From positions 1 through 64,000 of the forward strand of contig VGFT01000004.1 in assembly GCA_016868775.1 (NCBI GenBank): a DNA stretch of 64,000 nt, read 5' to 3'. Positions 1 through 10,354 of the stretch are shown here, in pieces. Under the pieces are notes generated by a model that saw only the letters and a program-made list of their open reading frames with translations, was not told the DNA's origin and did not search any database. The position numbers and the translations under genes are program-made. Origin of the DNA: Bacteroidota bacterium. GTDB lineage: Bacteria > Bacteroidota > Bacteroidia > Chitinophagales > Chitinophagaceae. Position 1 is the stretch's first letter. Each line of letters starts with the position of its first letter.

Positions 1-2
1 AC

Positions 3-962
3 GAAGTCCCAACAGGTCTTGTAGATTACTTTGATCTATATGCGGAGCAACAAAAGGGAGTGATATCTGATGAGCTATATGAAAAGATTGCCCCTAATAG
101 AGATCGAATTCTCCGTTTTGAGCGACATATGTGTCGTAAGTACCAAGTAAAAGATGTAGGCCAGACTTTTCATAAAGATTATCACCGCTACCTGATTCAA
201 TCTGAGAAATACAGTTTGGGTACAGTGAATCGCAGCATTAAATTCATTAAGACCGTTTGCTATCATGCTCAGCAGAATGGGGTAGAGGTGAACTATCAAC
301 TCAAGGCAATCCGCGTTAAGAACAAAGAGATACCTCCGATATATCTTTCGGAAGAAGAAATCGAATTGATTGAGACGGTTGAATTAGAACATGACTATCT
401 GCGTAATGCCAGAAACTCACTTTTGATCAGTTGCTATACTGCACAACGCGTTTCTGACTTTAAACGAAATACTGTCAAGAACATTCGGTACGTGAAGGGG
501 ATTCCATATCTGGACTTTGTACAGAAAAAGACCGGGGCTCCCGTGAGTCTGCCACTACATCCTACTGTTATGCGCATTATCAAGGATGGCGGAGGTGAAT
601 TTCCCAGAGCTATCTCCAATGATAAGTATAATGACTACATCAAGAAGGTCTGCAAGCTTGCCGGAATCGAAGATGAAGTGCAAGGAACTATGGCTGAAGT
701 GATTCGCGTTAAGAGAGGAGACCGCTTGGTTAATGTTACTCGAAAAAAACTAGGAGTATTTCCTAAGTGGAAACTTGTAAGCTCTCATATCGGACGTCGT
801 TCTTTTGCTACCAATCACTTTGGAAAAATTCCTACCCCAATCATCATGGCCGCTACCGGACACAAATCAGAATCATCATTTTTGAAGTATATTGGGAAAG
901 GAAGAGCGGAGATGGTGAGTATGCTGGCGGAGTATTGGTATAAACAACCACATTATGATTAA
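3..962 (+). CDS. Tyrosine recombinase/phage-type integrase, 5' end cut by the window edge
   Basis: Frame stays open upstream of the listed start to the window edge (EVPTGLVDYFDLYAEQQKG...). Core-binding-like N-terminus; catalytic-type motifs TAQRVSDF (R), SSHIGRRSFATN (HxxR), ATGHKSESSFLKYI (H...Y). Confidence 0.9.
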   Translation, partial: EVPTGLVDYFDLYAEQQKGVISDELYEKIAPNRDRILRFERHMCRKYQVKDVGQTFHKDYHRYLIQSEKYSLGTVNRSIKFIKTVCYHAQQNGVEVNYQLKAIRVKNKEIPPIYLSEEEIELIETVELEHDYLRNARNSLLISCYTAQRVSDFKRNTVKNIRYVKGIPYLDFVQKKTGAPVSLPLHPTVMRIIKDGGGEFPRAISNDKYNDYIKKVCKLAGIEDEVQGTMAEVIRVKRGDRLVNVTRKKLGVFPKWKLVSSHIGRRSFATNHFGKIPTPIIMAATGHKSESSFLKYIGKGRAEMVSMLAEYWYKQPHYD

Positions 963-977
963 AATAAACCCTTTATT

Positions 978-1832
978 ATGAAGTATTATTTCAGAAATTT
1001 TATCCTTCTTTTTTTTATAGCATTTACAAGTAAGGTTACTTCTTTTTCGCAAGATTTAATTTTGAAAAAAAATGGAGATGAAATAAAATCTAAGGTCGTA
1101 GAGGTGTTAAAAACAGAGATTAAATATAAGAAATATGAGAATTTATCTGGACCTATTTACTCAATTGACTTAAGTGAAGTTTTTATGGTCCGATATGAAA
1201 ATGGTTCAAAAGATGTTTTTAACGTGATTTCTAATCCTGGCGGGAATATTATTGAGTCTTCTGGTTCAAGACAGGAGGCTGCAAAAAATGATCTAAAGAA
1301 TTCACCATCCTCTGTTGATATTGGCAGATTAGTTTCTGTTGGTGGTAAATATGTTTTTATTAATTCAGTTCCAATTGCCAAGTATGAAGTGGTTTTTACT
1401 TTTTCGAATCTCATGGATTTTCAGGACTTGGCAAATCCAACTAAAACTAAAGAAAAGAGTTTAAATAATGCTAACATTGAGGCTGCTAACCAAGGTAGAA
1501 TATACGATGCAGTTATTTGTCAGTTGGGAGTCGAGAGAGATATGGCTATTAGATTTACTGACCCATCAGAAGAGAAAAGTTTTTGTCGCGTTTCAAAAAT
1601 TAATGGAGTTTTAGCTTTTGTAGGTTGTGAACCAGTTATGTCATACACAACTACAGGTATATTTTATTCAGTTCATGAATCAGGCACGAATTCTCTATTT
1701 GGTAATTACCAGGCTTCATATGATTTTTTCTGTAATAAAGCAACTGATTGGGGAAGAAAGAAACTACTTGATTTTGATGCAATTATTTACCATAATTCTT
1801 TGAAAGGTAACGATCTTCTTGTCAAATTTTGA
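978..1832 (+). CDS. Secreted protein of unknown function with N-terminal 'KKNGDEIKxKVVE' domain
   Basis: Signal peptide-like N-terminus; residues 25-81 align with the ORF at 9182..9880; C-terminal part unrecognised. Confidence 0.75.
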   Translation: MKYYFRNFILLFFIAFTSKVTSFSQDLILKKNGDEIKSKVVEVLKTEIKYKKYENLSGPIYSIDLSEVFMVRYENGSKDVFNVISNPGGNIIESSGSRQEAAKNDLKNSPSSVDIGRLVSVGGKYVFINSVPIAKYEVVFTFSNLMDFQDLANPTKTKEKSLNNANIEAANQGRIYDAVICQLGVERDMAIRFTDPSEEKSFCRVSKINGVLAFVGCEPVMSYTTTGIFYSVHESGTNSLFGNYQASYDFFCNKATDWGRKKLLDFDAIIYHNSLKGNDLLVKF

Positions 1833-1839
1833 GAACTGA

Positions 1840-4800
1840 TTGATGATATATTCAAAAGGCAGTTATATGCGTATTAAAAAAATATTTGCAATATTATTCT
1901 TATTTATTGTACTCTTTTCAACAAGAGCTGTCTCGCAGATAATAGATATTTCGAAAAAGAAGAATGTAAAGAATACCACTATTATAAATAAAAAATATAA
2001 AAACATTTCACCGTATACCGCCCTTTTATTATTAGATATTTCGAAGTCAAAAGATGCGATTCGTGGAAGGATGATAGTTGATAATAGTATAGTATTAAAA
2101 TATGGTATTATTAATCGCAGCTTGATTAGTTATATTAATATGTTTATTGTATTTAATACTGGGTATTCATTTAGTAACATTGCTCAGTATGAAATTTTGT
2201 CTAGTCGTAAAGATGGAAATATAATTACCGGATTAGTTCCCGTAGATCAAATATCTCAATTGTCGCAAAATCCGTCAATCAAATATTTGTCAATTGGTGA
2301 GCCTGCATATAAATTACTTGATAGTACGCGAGTTAAAACTAGAGTAAACTTAGTTCATAATGGCTTTCAGCTTCCAAGTTCGTTTACGGGTGATGGTGTT
2401 GTAGTAGGAGTTATAGACGTGGGATTCGATTATACTCATGCTACGTTTTACGATCATTCTGGTATTTCAGCATTTAGAATTAAGCGTGTTTGGGAGCAAA
2501 ATGGCGTTGGCATTCCTCCTATTGGATTTAATTATGGTCGGGAATTAGTGTCACAAAATTCAATTTTACAAGCAAAAACTGATGATAGTTCAGGTACGCA
2601 TGGCACGCACGTTGCAGGTATAGCCGTGGGGTCAGGCGGGGGTAATTTGGCATACAGAGGGATGGCTCCTCAATCTGAAATTGTTTTAGTTAGTACAAAT
2701 ATGCAAAGTTCAGGAATAGCGGATGGTATAGAATATGTTATGAATTATGCCCAGAATGTCGGCAAACCCTGTGTTATAAATATAAGCATCGGAGGCCATT
2801 TCGGGCCTCATGATGGCACTTCCATCTTCGACCAGTATATTGACAGTGTGACTGGACCTGGTAAAATTATTGTTGGTGCTGCTGGCAATGAAGGTAATCA
2901 GTCGATTCATCTCAATAAAACGTTTTCGCTAAATGATACTAGTTTGTTTTCATTCGTAAGATTTAATAATTCAATTCAAGCTAGAGGCGAAACCCTTATT
3001 GATGCTTGGGGTTTACCATCTGGAGATTTTAGGATTTCTGTAAATGTTTATAATACCACACTTGGATCTTTTATTTCATTTACGAATTATGTTTCAGCCG
3101 TATCTGGTCAAAGCTTAGATACAACAATCTATGACTCAGACATAAATTCTTCACCTGATCCTATTCATATTTTGATTGAAACCGAGGTTAATCCATTTAA
3201 TAACAAACCACATATCACAGTATATATTGACTCGCGACAACAAGATGATAACAATAATAAAATTCTATTCGAGATAAGAGCTGTAAGTACTTCTGTTAAT
3301 GCCTGGATAGCCAAAGGTCGATCCGCAGAATTTGTATCGTATAATATACAAGGAGCTCAATCTGGCAACACTAATTTGACTGTTGGGGAGATTGGGGGAA
3401 CTGCAAATTCAATAATTACTGTAGGGTCTTATAACAGCAAGTTGCAGTGGATAAATTTCATGGGTAATTCATATCATGATCCATCGCCCAATGTGCTTGG
3501 AGGTATCTCTCTTTTTTCAAGTAAGGGTCCTACTGCTGATGGTAGAGTAAAACCAGAAATTACAGCACCTGGAAATAGAGTTGCATCCTCAATTAATAGT
3601 TTTATTAGTCTATCTAATTTTGATACAAGTAATGTTGTAGACTATGTTCAGCATGGACAAAATATTTCACCCTTTGGTCTTGAACAAGGTACTTCGATGG
3701 CTTCCCCAGCTGTTGCAGGAATAATTGCACTTTGGCTTCAGGCCAATAATTCACTTACCCCCGATCAAATAAAACAAATTTTTAGGGATAGCTCTATTCG
3801 AGACAATTTCACTGGTGTTATTCCAATTGGAGGTAGTAATACTTGGGGATGGGGTAAGATTAATGCTTTTAGGGGTATTAAAGCAATTACTTTTCGACCA
3901 TCAATTTCTCCTTCAAGGGATACTTCTATTTGTGCTGGACAGTCAATAGTTCTCACAGCGCCCCCAGGTTATTCTGAATATTTATGGAGTAACAATAGCA
4001 CTTCTCGTTCCATTACAGTAAGTAGTACGGGTATTTATTCAGTAAAAGTTAGAACTCCTTATGGTTTTATGAGTTACTGGTCTGACACAGTAAACGTTCA
4101 AGTAGATTTACCTCCAAGCACTCCGATTGTTTCCCGACAAAACATCAGTAATAACTGCATAGGTCAACAATTACTTTTATCAAGTAGCGTTGCTTCATCT
4201 TATGAATGGTACCGAAACGATACTTTAATCCAAAGTGCCATCAACCAAACATATCAGCCAACTGTTAACGCTGCTTATAGGGTTAGAGTTTTTAGTCCAA
4301 ACAGGGCGTGTTCAAGTCTTTCTGATACGGTAATGGTTAACCTTTCAGGTTTAAATATTACAGGATTAATACAACAAGATACCATAAAAGCCTGTGGAGT
4401 AGATTCAGTCACTTTAGATGCAGGGGCTGGTTACAGTAACTATCAATGGAATAACGGTGCTAATACAAGAACAATACGTGTTGGATCTTCGGCTAAATAT
4501 TCTGTCCAAGTTACCTGCGGCCCCAATGTTTATAACTCAAATTATTTTTCGACAGTTTCAACTGGTAGCCCGCGGCCGTCTGCTTCGATTCCTAATGCTT
4601 CGCAATATTCGTTTACCAACAACATGACAATTATTTACCGTTTAAGAGTTGAAAATGTACCGAACGGTGCAAACGTTGTTTTACAAAAGGGAGAAGGTTC
4701 CTCATTTCAATTTTCAATACCTAGCTGGCCTTTTTTGAAATTTACTTATCCTGGAATAGGCAAACCAAATGGATTAAATGCTCAAATTTCGCAATGGAAT

Positions 4801-7800
4801 TGGTTATGGGTTGCAGTAGTCAAAACACCGGACTCTGTTTTCTTGTATGTTAATAATGTAATTGCTGACCGCGCGGCTAGTCCTAATCCAATTCCTGTTA
4901 CATCAAGCCCGATTATAATTGGTAAAGCACAGGAATGGGATTACTTTTCTGGTTCAGTAGACCAACTATCATTTTGGAACCGCTCGCTAACGGGAGCTGA
5001 AATTTCTAACTTTCAAAATTGTATGATTGGTACCGAGTCTGGCTGCGTTGGGTTTTATAATTTTGATCAAACTATTACAGCTACTATACCTGACTTTTCG
5101 ACGTTCGGTAATACCGCTATCAATAATGGTAGAGTCATTGGATACGGTAGCCCTTTCTTGACATGCCAGGGTACTGTAATATCAGACTCCGTCTATGTCA
5201 GTATTATTAAAACAGGCATAGCTCAAAATGACACCTCAATTTGCAGATCTTCTACATTAACACTAACAACTACATCTTCAACTTCCGGGGCTGCAAATAT
5301 TTGTGCCACATCACAGCTTTCAACAAGTCTACGAAATGGTGTCGTGGCGTTTTATCCTTTCTGTGGGTCAGTAAATGATGTTAGCGGAAATGGATTTAAT
5401 GGTAGTAACTCGGGCGCCACATTTATTACCGATAGGCTTGGCAACACTGGCAGTGCAATGGACTTTAATGGGACAAACGCAAACATTTCTTTGCCTACTA
5501 ATTTAAATAACTCAATTACTAATGAACTAACACTCGGCATGTGGGTATATTTAAGGGCTATACCCGATGCTAATCATCGGTATTTATTTTATAGTGGCAA
5601 TGGAGAGTGGGGATTAAACTATGATAACTCAACCATTTATTTTAGCGTGAAATTGTCTGACGGCACTTGGTGGAGTGCTGGTGCAGCGACAACTACATAT
5701 CTTAATAGGTGGACTTATTTTACTTGCCAATATAAAAAAGGCACTTTTGTGAAACTTTTTGCCGATGGTAACTTGTTAAACCAGCAAGTAATTCCTAATC
5801 TGGAACTTTCAAAACCAAATCTGCCCTCTTTTATTGGTTCGGTCTATGGCAATTTGAGATATGCATATGCCAGCATTGACAACGTGATACTACATAATAG
5901 GATATTGTCTAATTCAGAAATATCTTCCTTCACGTCTCCAGCCGAGACTTATACATGGTCTACTGGTTCTACTGCAAGTAGTATTTCTGTCACCCCAACA
6001 CAGTCCACTACCTATTACTTAACTACGTCAGATGGAATAGCAAGTTGTACGGATAGTGTTCGTGTAACTATCGCAACTGTTGATACGGCTGTAGCAGTCC
6101 TAGATCCTTTATCAATTTGTACCGGAAGTGGTCAGGTACGTCTCCAGGCTGCATTGGGCTTATCATATCAATGGCTTAGAAATGGAGTGCCTATTAGTGG
6201 TGCTACGTCAAGAACATACACCGCTACTCAGGCAGGTCAATATCGGGTTGCACTTTCTAATTCCATTGCATGTCGGGATACCAGTAGAATTGTAACAGTA
6301 ATAGAAAATCCTAAACCGCTTGCTGCTTTCACTACTAATGTTGCCAATCAATGTTTATCTGGTAATCTGTATAACTTCACGAATACTAGTTCAATTTCTT
6401 CCGGAACAATCAGTTACTTATGGAGCTTTGGTGACGGAAATACCGCTACAACTTCTAATGCCACCTACTCCTATACAACTGCAGGTACTTATACCGTCAA
6501 GCTTGTTGTTACAAGTTCCTTAGGCTGTAAGGACAGCACTACACGTTCGGTAACTGTCTTTCCCAAACCGACTGTTGATTTTACTGTAAACAACCTGTCT
6601 CAGTGTGTAAACGGTAATTCTTTTGTATTTACTAATAATAGCACAATTAGTACAGGAACAATTAATTACATATGGAGATTTGGTGACGGGAATTCAGCGA
6701 CCACCACAAATGCCTCATACACTTATACCTTGCCTGGTACTTATGTTGTTAAGCTGATTGCTACTAGTAATAATGGTTGTTCAGATAGTACGACTCGAGT
6801 AGTCACTGTCAATCCAAAGCCAACGGTTGATTTCAGCATCAATAATCCTGTACAGTGTCTTTCTGTTAATCAATTTGTATTTACAAATAACTCAAGTATT
6901 ACTGCGGGCACACTTAGTCATACATGGGACTTTGGGAATGGTGCAACATCACAAGCGGCCTCTCCAACCTATACTTATACAAACTCAGGAAGCTTCACTG
7001 TAAAATTAGTGTCTGTTAGCGCAGTGGGTTGCAAAGACAGCCTTTCCCGACAGGTGACTGTTCATCCAATGCCAACAGGTGTACTTTCAACCCCCGCCAC
7101 CAACTTATTGTGTGAAGGTGGTACTTTATTGTTAACGGCCACCGGCGGAAACACCTATCAGTGGTATCTCAATAGCGGTGCTATACCTGGAGCGGTTAAT
7201 GCAACACACTCTGCTACACAACCTGGAGTCTACACAGTAAATGTAATATCATCAAACGGTTGCGTTTCACCAGCAACTGGATCGGTTACTCTACAATTGG
7301 TAGTAAGACCTACTGTGAATTTTGTTTACGACAAGTATTGTGCTGGCTTCCCCACGCTTTTTGCAAATCAGTCCAACATATCTAATAGTAATGTCGTTAG
7401 TTATAGTTGGAGCTTTGGGCAGGGGCAAGCAACTTCTACGCTTCAAAGTCCCTCCTATGTCTTTACTACTCCAGGTGTATATAACGTCAGCTTGACCGTT
7501 ACTCCATTGGCCTGTCCATCATTAGCAGCCAGCTTGACTAAACCGGTTACTATAGTTGCTCCGCCACCGAATCAGCGTTATGTAGCACTGAATGCAGTGG
7601 AAAATAGAAACTTGCAACTTGAGGCCCGCAACTTAGGAGGAGCAAATTATCTCTGGACACCCCCTTCTGGCTTGAGTAACCCAGCGATTCTTAATCCCAT
7701 CCTTAACTTTAACACTGAAGTAGACTATGTAGTCACCATAACTACCGGTATAGGATGTATCATTAAGGATACACAACTTGTGAGGATATTCAAGGAAAAA

Positions 7801-8073
7801 GAGATATACGTTCCAAAAGGCTTCTCTCCGAACGGTGATGGCAATAATGATAAGATATTTCCAAGGCTAGTTGGGGTTCGTACACTTACTTATTTTAAAG
7901 TATATAATAGGTGGGGGCAGCTGCTCTATCAAACTTCTAATCCAGATGAGGGATGGGATGGTATATATCGGGGTGTTAAACAACCCATGGAGACATATGT
8001 ATGGATGGCGGAAGGAATCGATATCGACAATAATACAATAAGGCGAACAGGTAACTTCTTGCTTTTAAGGTAA
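1840..8073 (+). CDS. Giant secreted S8 (subtilisin-like) serine peptidase with LamG-like, PKD and CHU_C (gliding-motility/T9SS type B sorting) domains
   Basis: S8 triad motifs VVGVIDVGFDYTHA (D), GTHGTHVAG (H), GTSMASPAVAG (S); PKD repeats (YLWSFGDGN...GTYTVKLVVT); C-terminus IYVPKGFSPNGDGNNDKIFP...VYNRWGQLLYQTS...GWDGIYRG is CHU_C-like. An ATG at 1867 (MRIKKIFAIL) may be the true start. Confidence 0.92.
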   Translation: MMIYSKGSYMRIKKIFAILFLFIVLFSTRAVSQIIDISKKKNVKNTTIINKKYKNISPYTALLLLDISKSKDAIRGRMIVDNSIVLKYGIINRSLISYINMFIVFNTGYSFSNIAQYEILSSRKDGNIITGLVPVDQISQLSQNPSIKYLSIGEPAYKLLDSTRVKTRVNLVHNGFQLPSSFTGDGVVVGVIDVGFDYTHATFYDHSGISAFRIKRVWEQNGVGIPPIGFNYGRELVSQNSILQAKTDDSSGTHGTHVAGIAVGSGGGNLAYRGMAPQSEIVLVSTNMQSSGIADGIEYVMNYAQNVGKPCVINISIGGHFGPHDGTSIFDQYIDSVTGPGKIIVGAAGNEGNQSIHLNKTFSLNDTSLFSFVRFNNSIQARGETLIDAWGLPSGDFRISVNVYNTTLGSFISFTNYVSAVSGQSLDTTIYDSDINSSPDPIHILIETEVNPFNNKPHITVYIDSRQQDDNNNKILFEIRAVSTSVNAWIAKGRSAEFVSYNIQGAQSGNTNLTVGEIGGTANSIITVGSYNSKLQWINFMGNSYHDPSPNVLGGISLFSSKGPTADGRVKPEITAPGNRVASSINSFISLSNFDTSNVVDYVQHGQNISPFGLEQGTSMASPAVAGIIALWLQANNSLTPDQIKQIFRDSSIRDNFTGVIPIGGSNTWGWGKINAFRGIKAITFRPSISPSRDTSICAGQSIVLTAPPGYSEYLWSNNSTSRSITVSSTGIYSVKVRTPYGFMSYWSDTVNVQVDLPPSTPIVSRQNISNNCIGQQLLLSSSVASSYEWYRNDTLIQSAINQTYQPTVNAAYRVRVFSPNRACSSLSDTVMVNLSGLNITGLIQQDTIKACGVDSVTLDAGAGYSNYQWNNGANTRTIRVGSSAKYSVQVTCGPNVYNSNYFSTVSTGSPRPSASIPNASQYSFTNNMTIIYRLRVENVPNGANVVLQKGEGSSFQFSIPSWPFLKFTYPGIGKPNGLNAQISQWNWLWVAVVKTPDSVFLYVNNVIADRAASPNPIPVTSSPIIIGKAQEWDYFSGSVDQLSFWNRSLTGAEISNFQNCMIGTESGCVGFYNFDQTITATIPDFSTFGNTAINNGRVIGYGSPFLTCQGTVISDSVYVSIIKTGIAQNDTSICRSSTLTLTTTSSTSGAANICATSQLSTSLRNGVVAFYPFCGSVNDVSGNGFNGSNSGATFITDRLGNTGSAMDFNGTNANISLPTNLNNSITNELTLGMWVYLRAIPDANHRYLFYSGNGEWGLNYDNSTIYFSVKLSDGTWWSAGAATTTYLNRWTYFTCQYKKGTFVKLFADGNLLNQQVIPNLELSKPNLPSFIGSVYGNLRYAYASIDNVILHNRILSNSEISSFTSPAETYTWSTGSTASSISVTPTQSTTYYLTTSDGIASCTDSVRVTIATVDTAVAVLDPLSICTGSGQVRLQAALGLSYQWLRNGVPISGATSRTYTATQAGQYRVALSNSIACRDTSRIVTVIENPKPLAAFTTNVANQCLSGNLYNFTNTSSISSGTISYLWSFGDGNTATTSNATYSYTTAGTYTVKLVVTSSLGCKDSTTRSVTVFPKPTVDFTVNNLSQCVNGNSFVFTNNSTISTGTINYIWRFGDGNSATTTNASYTYTLPGTYVVKLIATSNNGCSDSTTRVVTVNPKPTVDFSINNPVQCLSVNQFVFTNNSSITAGTLSHTWDFGNGATSQAASPTYTYTNSGSFTVKLVSVSAVGCKDSLSRQVTVHPMPTGVLSTPATNLLCEGGTLLLTATGGNTYQWYLNSGAIPGAVNATHSATQPGVYTVNVISSNGCVSPATGSVTLQLVVRPTVNFVYDKYCAGFPTLFANQSNISNSNVVSYSWSFGQGQATSTLQSPSYVFTTPGVYNVSLTVTPLACPSLAASLTKPVTIVAPPPNQRYVALNAVENRNLQLEARNLGGANYLWTPPSGLSNPAILNPILNFNTEVDYVVTITTGIGCIIKDTQLVRIFKEKEIYVPKGFSPNGDGNNDKIFPRLVGVRTLTYFKVYNRWGQLLYQTSNPDEGWDGIYRGVKQPMETYVWMAEGIDIDNNTIRRTGNFLLLR
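6313..7072 (+). repeat. Three tandem PKD-like repeats (about 83 aa each) inside the S8 peptidase gene
   Basis: KPLAAFTTN...FGDGNTATTSNATYSYTTAGTYTVKL / KPTVDFTVN...FGDGNSATTTNASYTYTLPGTYVVKL / KPTVDFSIN...FGNGATSQAASPTYTYTNSGSFTVKL. Confidence 0.85.
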
Positions 8074-8074
8074 A

Positions 8075-9061
8075 ATGAAAAACATGAAAGTCAGATATAT
8101 AACATTGGCGCTCTCATTTTGTTTTGCCGCCTCCGTATTTGCACAAGACCCACATTTTACTCAGTTCTCAGCTGCACCATTTACGGTTAATCCAGCATAT
8201 GCTGGTGTATTCAAGGGGGTAGCTCGTATAATGTCAAATTATAGACAACAGTGGGCAAACCTAGTGGATCCTTTTACCACTGCAACTATAGCAGGGGATT
8301 TAAAAATTGGCAGTTACGATCCTGAGGGAGGCCAGCACCCCCTTAATTTGGGATTTCAATTAATGCAAGACAAATCAATGGCTGGAGCGTTTAAAAGTAA
8401 CTATGCTGGAATGATGGCCTCTTACCACGTTAAACTTGATGATGCGGATAATCAATCTTTAGGGGCTGGACTATCAATAAACTACGGCAACAGGAGAATT
8501 GATTTTTCAGACATTTCATTCGATCGTCAATTTGCCAGCGGTGGATATAATTTATCTCTCCCCAATGGCGAAGCTGGTATGCAGAATATGAAACCTTTCG
8601 TTTCTGTAGGTGCTGGTCTCTTGTTTAGGCTAACGAATCCTATCTCTGGAACCTTTTTTGATGTTGGTTTTTCTGGTTATCATTTTAATAAACCAGTGCA
8701 AACTGTAATGTCGGACCCAAAGCAAGTACTACCAATTCGCTGGTCTGGGCAAGCCTCCTTCCAGCAATACATGAGTGATGTTAGCCTATTGAACATAAAA
8801 GTACTTTATCAGAAGCAAGCTGAAGTAAGTTATTTTTTAACTGGCTTTTCAGTGGCTCGATTATTTGGTGACCAAGAGCAACACATGGTTGGGGCTGGAC
8901 TTTGGTATCGTTCTGGTGAGTCCTTCGCTCCGCAAGTATTTGTGGAGTACAACCGAATGCAATTTGGATTTACTTACGATATGAGTTATAACGGATTAAA
9001 AAAACAGCTAACTCCGGCAAGTTCTTTTGAATTATCGTTTCAGTGGAGAGTTGGGGAGTAG
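8075..9061 (+). CDS. PorP/SprF family type IX secretion membrane protein
   Basis: AQDPHFTQFSAAPFTVNPAYAGVFKGVARIMSNYRQQW is the PorP/SprF N-terminal signature; ATG begins one base after the upstream TAA. Confidence 0.93.
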   Translation: MKNMKVRYITLALSFCFAASVFAQDPHFTQFSAAPFTVNPAYAGVFKGVARIMSNYRQQWANLVDPFTTATIAGDLKIGSYDPEGGQHPLNLGFQLMQDKSMAGAFKSNYAGMMASYHVKLDDADNQSLGAGLSINYGNRRIDFSDISFDRQFASGGYNLSLPNGEAGMQNMKPFVSVGAGLLFRLTNPISGTFFDVGFSGYHFNKPVQTVMSDPKQVLPIRWSGQASFQQYMSDVSLLNIKVLYQKQAEVSYFLTGFSVARLFGDQEQHMVGAGLWYRSGESFAPQVFVEYNRMQFGFTYDMSYNGLKKQLTPASSFELSFQWRVGE

Positions 9062-9181
9062 ATTAACTTTAATCAATATAAATAATTGAAATACAAATAT
9101 TTATATTCTTTTTTCGTAATCGTATGAATTGACAAAAAATTGTAATTTCACAACTTCAAACCAATTTTAACTTTACTACAT

Positions 9182-9880
9182 ATGAGAGTCTCATCTATTG
9201 CACTATTTATTTTGTTCACTTTTGGGACGTATTTTAACGGTTCGTCGCAGGATTACATATTCAAGAAAAATGGTGACGAAATCAAGGTAAAAGTGGTAGA
9301 AATTTTAAAATCGGAAGTTAAGTATAGAAAATTTGATAATCTGAATGGCCCAATTTATAGTATTGATATTGCGGATGTGTTTATCATAAAGTATGAGAAT
9401 GGTACCAGAGAAACATTTGGTCAAAGTAATGTTTCTTCTGGAGGGAGTAAAGATGCCGGTATCAATGTGACTGAAAAAATCACTATACCGTCAGGCACAA
9501 CGGTAAAAGTTGAAATCCAGACTGAAGTAACGTCAAAGTCTGCTAAAGAGGGGGATGTGCTCAGCTTTTCAACTACCGAGGCGCTTTTCGCCGAAGGAAA
9601 ACTTGTAGCGCCTGTTGGATCGCCTGTCTCTGGGCGCATTACCGATGCTGAAAAGCGCAAAGCCCTTGGTAAACCTGGTACGTTATCAATTTCAATTGAC
9701 TACCTGACATTGCCTAACGGCAGTAAGGTTAAGTTGAATGCCGATCCTACTGTGAAAGGAAAAAATAAACTTGGTGCATCTATTGCAGCATCTGTAGTCT
9801 TGAGCCCTTTATTCCTATTGAAAAAAGGGAAAGATGCAAAAATTGAAAAGGGAACAGTGTATACGGTTTATGTCGAGTAG
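9182..9880 (+). CDS. Secreted protein with N-terminal 'KKNGDEIKVKVVE' domain and distinct C-terminal beta-rich domain
   Basis: Signal peptide, N-terminal domain shared with 978..1832, different C-terminus (SGTTVKVEIQTEVTSKSAKEGDVLSF...). Confidence 0.75.
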   Translation: MRVSSIALFILFTFGTYFNGSSQDYIFKKNGDEIKVKVVEILKSEVKYRKFDNLNGPIYSIDIADVFIIKYENGTRETFGQSNVSSGGSKDAGINVTEKITIPSGTTVKVEIQTEVTSKSAKEGDVLSFSTTEALFAEGKLVAPVGSPVSGRITDAEKRKALGKPGTLSISIDYLTLPNGSKVKLNADPTVKGKNKLGASIAASVVLSPLFLLKKGKDAKIEKGTVYTVYVE

Positions 9881-9888
9881 ATCTAAGT

Positions 9889-10110
9889 TTATTCCATGAT
9901 TAGCATTTGCACTTTTACGATTGCTCCTTGATCCATTTGTCCATCTACACCATTGATGGTATTCTTAAGCCGAAACGTATACCCTTAGTTATGATGTTTA
10001 ATTAGTTGGCCCATGGCATTGATGATTTGCACTTTTATGCAGTTTGGGGCTTTCGATTTTACTCTATTACGTTCGAGCTATAGGGATACGATAAAAACCG
10101 AAATTTCTGT
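9889..10110 (-). pseudogene. Decayed coding remnant resembling a T9SS type A C-terminal sorting domain
   Basis: Reverse strand reads ...ERNRVKSKAPNCIKVQIINAMGQLIKHHN* then GYTFRLKNTINGVDGQMDQGAIVKVQMLIME*, separated by stops; 'KVQIINAMGQLIK' resembles T9SS CTD text. No intact ORF. Confidence 0.4.
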
Positions 10111-10354
10111 TTTAGATACTTTTATCTGCGTTCCAATGTTGAGCAGTAAAATATTCATATCAAGGACGCTAATATTTGAATAGAACTCGATAATTCAATT
10201 AATAGATAACTCGATACTTGTCGACAAAATGCAAATAAATGATCGAAAAAAGGGGTTTGGTTAGCTCAAAAAGGGAACTCGAGCTTGAACTACGGGAATT
10301 TCGTAAAAACGAAAATATCACCTCAATAATTATCCATTCATGGAACGCTTTTTT

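Noticed and set aside
6313-7072. CRISPR-like or tandem DNA array
   Set aside because: Repeats are protein-level PKD domains within one ORF and are divergent at the DNA level. No CRISPR array seen anywhere in the window.
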